From CADCWK01 sp964244115 (lineage in GTDB: Bacteria; Chloroflexota; Chloroflexia; Thermomicrobiales; UBA6265), in assembly GCA_964244115.1 (NCBI GenBank), contig CAXTHM010000056.1:1-26333 (forward strand): a stretch of DNA of 26,333 nucleotides, in the 5' to 3' direction. Shown here piece by piece: positions 23,175-26,333 of the stretch. The position numbers and the translations under genes were made by a program. The notes beneath the pieces were generated by a model. The model was not told where the DNA came from. It worked only from the letters and a program-made list of their open reading frames with translations, and searched no databases. How positions within the stretch are numbered: the first letter of the stretch is position 1; every line of letters begins with the position of its first letter.

Positions 23175-24416
23175 CTACGGGGCAGTCGCGCTGGTCGAGG
23201 ACGTCGTTGGGTCGATCGTGAAGACCCAATCCCCCAGCGGCTCGATCTCTCCGCAGGTTCCACTGCCCGGCGGGGAGTCGCCGGCATCGGCGGGGACCTG
23301 CCCGGGGTCCGCAGAGATCCGGACGGTCCAGGGTCCCGTGTCGTACGGGATCGGCTGATCAGTGATGTAGTCGAACCGCGTCGTCTCGTCGTAGGGACAG
23401 GCGTACCCATAGGTCGCGAGCGGAAACGTCTGGCCACCGGTCTCGATGCTGACGCTGGCGAAGGGTCCGACACCCGCGACAGCGACCGAGGCGCCGATCC
23501 GACCGCCCGTGACGTGGGTTACGTTCGCAACTGACCCATTGCTGGCGATCTGATTGCCCGGAGCGACCGAGACGCCGGGACCGATCGGGACCTCGAAATC
23601 GAAGACCAACGGCTGCGAGGCGATCATATAGCAGCGGGTCTCATCCACCGGCTGATCGGCAGGCTGTCCGGGGTACGGCGGCTCCCGCTGGCATGGCTCG
23701 CCAGGGACGATCTCCTGAATCGGGACGATCTCATCGTTGATTACTTCTGTCTGCACCGCGTATCGCAGATCCGTGATCTCGAAGCGATACCGAGCGACGG
23801 TCATACCCGGCGTCAGACCGCTGTTGTAGAAGGTCCGGACCATCGTCTGATCCACGAGTGGTCCCTGAGCACCGGGTCCTCCGAGGGCATCGCCCGCTTC
23901 GTCGTAGAGGGTCGCCTGTCGCAGATCGACGTCACCGGCAGGCAGCCCGTCGGGCGGCGTCACCCGGACCGTCATCGCGACGCTGTAGGGATCGGCGTAG
24001 ACGCGCCCGATCGTGACGGTGAAGCCCTCGACCTGCTGGGTCAGATCCAGATCGGTCCCGAGATCCTCCTCGGCGATCCGCTCCGTCCCGAACCCGATCT
24101 CGAAATACCGTCCCCAGTCGATCAGCCCGGCGGCGGACGCTGCCGTCGCGATGACCACCAGGACGGAGAGCGAGGCGGCAACAGCCGACAGCCACGATAG
24201 GGAGCGGCGGCGGCTCCGGGCGAGAAAGGAGACGGGGCGGCCGGGCGTCGAGGACGGCTCGTCGCTCAACTGTCCGGCCCATCCCTCGATCATGGGAACC
24301 AGATCGATTCGGGGCTCGACGGCATAGAGCTGCTCCAGCCGGGCCTCGAGGGCCGGATGGCGGATGTCCTTCCCTGGATCGGGGGCGAATCGGTCGGCAT
24401 GACTATCGGAATTCAT
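23175..24416 (-). CDS. Single-pass membrane protein, probable anti-sigma factor for the adjacent ECF sigma
   Basis: The 413-residue protein has a short cytoplasmic part (residues 1-72, HPALEARLEQLYAVEPRIDL, then Arg-rich), one membrane helix (about 73-97, LSAVAASLSVLVVIATAASA) and a large outer domain of beta-rich appearance. The outer domain contains four Cys in the C-terminal half that could form disulfides. No zinc-binding HxxxCxxC anti-sigma motif is present, so the type is unusual. It somewhat resembles the membrane anti-sigma proteins with DUF4179-like outer domains, but this is a tentative reading. The ATG at 24416 lies 14 bases inside the sigma gene, so the two are translated together. 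That arrangement is the main reason to propose it controls the sigma factor. Confidence 0.78.
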   Translation of the reverse strand: MNSDSHADRFAPDPGKDIRHPALEARLEQLYAVEPRIDLVPMIEGWAGQLSDEPSSTPGRPVSFLARSRRRSLSWLSAVAASLSVLVVIATAASAAGLIDWGRYFEIGFGTERIAEEDLGTDLDLTQQVEGFTVTIGRVYADPYSVAMTVRVTPPDGLPAGDVDLRQATLYDEAGDALGGPGAQGPLVDQTMVRTFYNSGLTPGMTVARYRFEITDLRYAVQTEVINDEIVPIQEIVPGEPCQREPPYPGQPADQPVDETRCYMIASQPLVFDFEVPIGPGVSVAPGNQIASNGSVANVTHVTGGRIGASVAVAGVGPFASVSIETGGQTFPLATYGYACPYDETTRFDYITDQPIPYDTGPWTVRISADPGQVPADAGDSPPGSGTCGEIEPLGDWVFTIDPTTSSTSATAP

Positions 24417-25059
24417 GGTCACTCCATCCTCGAAGGCGGTCGATGGCACGATGCAATCGCTGCCGGGCCGCTCCCGCCGAACAGCCGAGCACGTTGGCGA
24501 TCTGGACCGAGGTCAGGCCGGCCGCGAAGCGAAGCTGGATCACCTCCTGATCGTCCTCGGAGAGCCGACCGACCAGGCGGGCGAGCATCCGCCGCTCCTC
24601 ATCGAGGAGCGCCCATGCTTCGGGACCTGGTCCGGGACCGGCGGCCTCCCGGCCCTCGCCGAAGATCGCGTCGATCGCGACCGGCTCGTCCCGACGACGG
24701 CGATACCACGACGTGGTCTCGTTCCGGGCGATCCGGAACAGCCAGGCGACCCGAGCCGACTCGTCGCCCCGGAATCCCCCTAGGGCCCGATACGCCTTGA
24801 AGAAGACTGTCTGGGCGAGATCCTCGGCGTCCTGTGCTGTCGGCGTCCGGGCGCGGAGGAAGCGATAGATCACGGTCAGATGAGACGTGTAGAACTCGGC
24901 GAAGTCGTCCACCGTCGCGAGCTGCTCGTGCTGGCCGACCTGACGTTCGGCCGCCTCGCGCGTGCCGACGTCATCGTCCGATGACACCTGGACATGGCTC
25001 CCTGACGTCACGTCGTCCACACCTCCCGCGTCACCTGATCGATCAACCCGCTCCGGCAC
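24403..25059 (-). CDS. ECF-type RNA polymerase sigma factor
   Basis: The protein has sigma region 2 (FYTSHLTVIYRFLRARTPTA, DAEDLAQTVFFKAYRAL, WLFRIARNETTSWYRRRR) and region 4 (LSEDDQEVIQLRFAAGLTS followed by IANVLGCSAGAARQRLHRAI), separated by an acidic Gly/Pro-rich linker, as in extracytoplasmic-function sigma factors. It directs RNA polymerase to a small regulon. The frame can begin at GTG 25059 (218 residues), but GGGAGG at 25022-25027 favours GTG 25011 or 25020. The first 50 residues or so are not conserved. The stop overlaps the start of the membrane protein gene by 14 bases, a common sigma/anti-sigma layout. Autoregulation is likely for such pairs, but I could not identify its promoter. 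Confidence 0.93.
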   Translation of the reverse strand: MPERVDRSGDAGGVDDVTSGSHVQVSSDDDVGTREAAERQVGQHEQLATVDDFAEFYTSHLTVIYRFLRARTPTAQDAEDLAQTVFFKAYRALGGFRGDESARVAWLFRIARNETTSWYRRRRDEPVAIDAIFGEGREAAGPGPGPEAWALLDEERRMLARLVGRLSEDDQEVIQLRFAAGLTSVQIANVLGCSAGAARQRLHRAIDRLRGWSDHEFR

Positions 25060-25133
25060 CGGGCGGGCCCACCATCGGCGATCACACAGGCAAACGCTGG
25101 CTCACCAGATCTGTGACAGGCGAAAACGAAGCA

Positions 25134-25165
25134 GCGCCCACCCCGCGTCGAAACGGAGTGAGCGC
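25134..25165 (-). terminator. obgE: Probable obgE terminator
   Basis: On the minus strand GCGCTCAC (25165-25158) pairs along its length with GTGGGCGC (25141-25134), with one U-G wobble, around a 16-base loop. It is followed by TGCTTCGTTTTCGCC, which is T-rich for this genome. It lies 30 bases after the obgE stop and upstream of the sigma gene. Confidence 0.5.
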
Positions 25166-25194
25166 TGATCGTCGATCTACGTTACGAGGACGGG

Positions 25195-26333
25195 TCAGCC
25201 GTTGCGGAAGTCGTCCTCGAACTCGGCCTGGATCTCGTCGTCGTCGCTCACCCCGCCGGTCCGGGCCAGCGTGCGCTGACGTCGGGTCATGCGGACGCTG
25301 CTGGGAAGCTCGGGGTCGGGCTCGCCCCACTCCATCTGGACGGTGTCGATGTGGACGACGTCGCCGTCGCTGATCCCGAGGCGGTGCAGCTCGGAGGTGA
25401 TGCCGCTGCTCTTCAGGACGCGCTGGAACCGCTGGATCGACTCGGCATTGCCGAAGTTGGTCATCTTCGTGAACCGCTCGATCCCGACACCGGCGATCCG
25501 GTAGTGGTGGGCGGACTGGCGAGTCGCCTCCCAGGCCCGCTCGGAGACGTTACCGATCGTATAGACCTTCGGCTCGGCCGGCGGCGCCTTGGCGGCGGCC
25601 TCCTTCTCGAGCTGGATGACCTCCTGCAGGGTCCGGTTGGCGGCCAGCATCAGGTCGGCGATCCCCTCGCCCGTCGCGGCCGAGACCTCGAAGATCTGCG
25701 GGTAGCGACCGGCAAGCGCCTCCCGCAGACGCGGCAGGTTCTCCCGGGCCTCGGCCAGGTCGACCTTGTTCAACGCGACCAGCATCGGCTTGGCGCGCAT
25801 CTTCTCATCGTAGAGTTCGAGCTCGCCGTTGATCGTCTCGAAGTCCTCGATCGGGTCACGCCCCTCGAGTCCACCGGCGGCGTCCAGGACGTGGATCAGC
25901 ACCTTGGTCCGCTGGACGTGCCGGAGGAACTCGTGCCCGAGCCCGGCCCCGTCGGCCGCGCCCTCGATCAGGCCGGGGATGTCGGCCAGCAGGAACGTCG
26001 TCCCCCATTTGCCACCGATCTCGACGACGCCCAGGTTCGGCTCCAGCGTCGTGAACGGGTAGTCGGCGATCTTCGGCCGGGCCGCGGTGGCCGCCGTCAG
26101 CGTGGTGGACTTGCCAGCGTTCGGCAGCCCGACCAGACCGATGTCGGCGATCATCCGGAGTTCCAGCCGGACCCAGCGCTCCTGGGCCGGCTCACCGAGT
26201 TCGGCGATCCGGGGCGAACGATGGGTCGACGTCTTGAAATGCGTGTTGCCCAGACCGCCGCGACCACCGCGCGCGACTAGGAACTCCTGGTTCGGCTCGG
26301 TCAGGTCGGCGATCTGCTCGCCGGTCTCATCGT
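25195..26333 (-). CDS. obgE: GTPase ObgE/CgtA (5' end missing)
   Basis: Obg is an essential GTPase in late 50S ribosome assembly and stress signalling. The frame is open through the right edge, so the start is missing and about 379 residues remain. The end of the Obg fold (ARGGRGGLGNTHFKTSTHRS, AELGEPAQERW) is followed by the G domain: G1 GLPNAGKST, G2/G3 region YPFTTLEPNLGVV and LADIPGLIEGA, G4 NKVD and G5 SAATGEG. A C-terminal OCT domain (YTIGNVSERAWEAT through VVHIDTVQMEW) and an acidic tail ending in EFEDDFRNG complete it. The internal ATG at 26154 is not the start, because the conserved Obg fold is encoded upstream of it in frame. Confidence 0.97.
   Translation of the reverse strand, partial: DETGEQIADLTEPNQEFLVARGGRGGLGNTHFKTSTHRSPRIAELGEPAQERWVRLELRMIADIGLVGLPNAGKSTTLTAATAARPKIADYPFTTLEPNLGVVEIGGKWGTTFLLADIPGLIEGAADGAGLGHEFLRHVQRTKVLIHVLDAAGGLEGRDPIEDFETINGELELYDEKMRAKPMLVALNKVDLAEARENLPRLREALAGRYPQIFEVSAATGEGIADLMLAANRTLQEVIQLEKEAAAKAPPAEPKVYTIGNVSERAWEATRQSAHHYRIAGVGIERFTKMTNFGNAESIQRFQRVLKSSGITSELHRLGISDGDVVHIDTVQMEWGEPDPELPSSVRMTRRQRTLARTGGVSDDDEIQAEFEDDFRNG

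Overview
The window is bacterial chromosome: GC-rich, densely packed on both strands, with frequent GTG starts and short gene overlaps. It has no rRNA, tRNA, CRISPR array, intact insertion sequence or phage gene that I can recognise. Gene content and the Arg/Ala/Gly-rich proteins suggest a GC-rich Chloroflexota (Thermomicrobia-like) bacterium, but this placement is an inference and an actinobacterial-type host cannot be excluded.

Region 1 (1-5.85 kb, plus strand) is an accessory-looking block. It holds the 3' part of a histidine kinase, its NarL/LuxR-type response regulator, a decayed ABC-transporter ATPase (frameshift, Walker A Lys replaced by Arg, shortened 3' end), a TVP38/TMEM64-type membrane protein, about 510 bases without a gene, and a 749-residue MMPL/RND exporter. 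Sampled G+C here is lower than in the next region.

Region 2 (5.85-12.53 kb, plus strand) is mostly housekeeping. Two hairpins and an apparently leaderless promoter precede uvrC. Then come a Sua5/YrdC/TsaC-type tRNA-modification gene, an unrecognised multi-pass membrane protein, a small acidic protein overlapping rarA, rarA (replication-fork ATPase), a 134-base inverted-repeat element shaped like a REP doublet, and rph (RNase PH).

Region 3 (12.54-18.0 kb, minus strand) contains a 1010-residue GAF-PAS-PAS-PAS-GGDEF-EAL cyclic-di-GMP protein with a palindrome at its probable promoter. It also contains a two-gene operon: a calcineurin-like phosphoesterase coupled through GTGA to a HisC-fold protein that has lost the PLP-binding lysine and other active-site residues. 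This operon is the best candidate here for undescribed biology.

Region 4 (18.2-23.1 kb, plus strand) has a probably Tat-exported D,D-carboxypeptidase. It is followed by the rsuA/rluB-type pseudouridine synthase, cmk and plsC, chained by overlaps. The pseudouridine synthase carries an exceptionally long (about 425 residues) Arg/Pro-rich tail.

Region 5 (23.17-26.33 kb, minus strand) holds an ECF sigma factor overlapping a single-pass membrane protein that is probably its anti-sigma factor. The 3' part of obgE runs off the right edge. A strong stem-loop separates the convergent plsC and anti-sigma genes.
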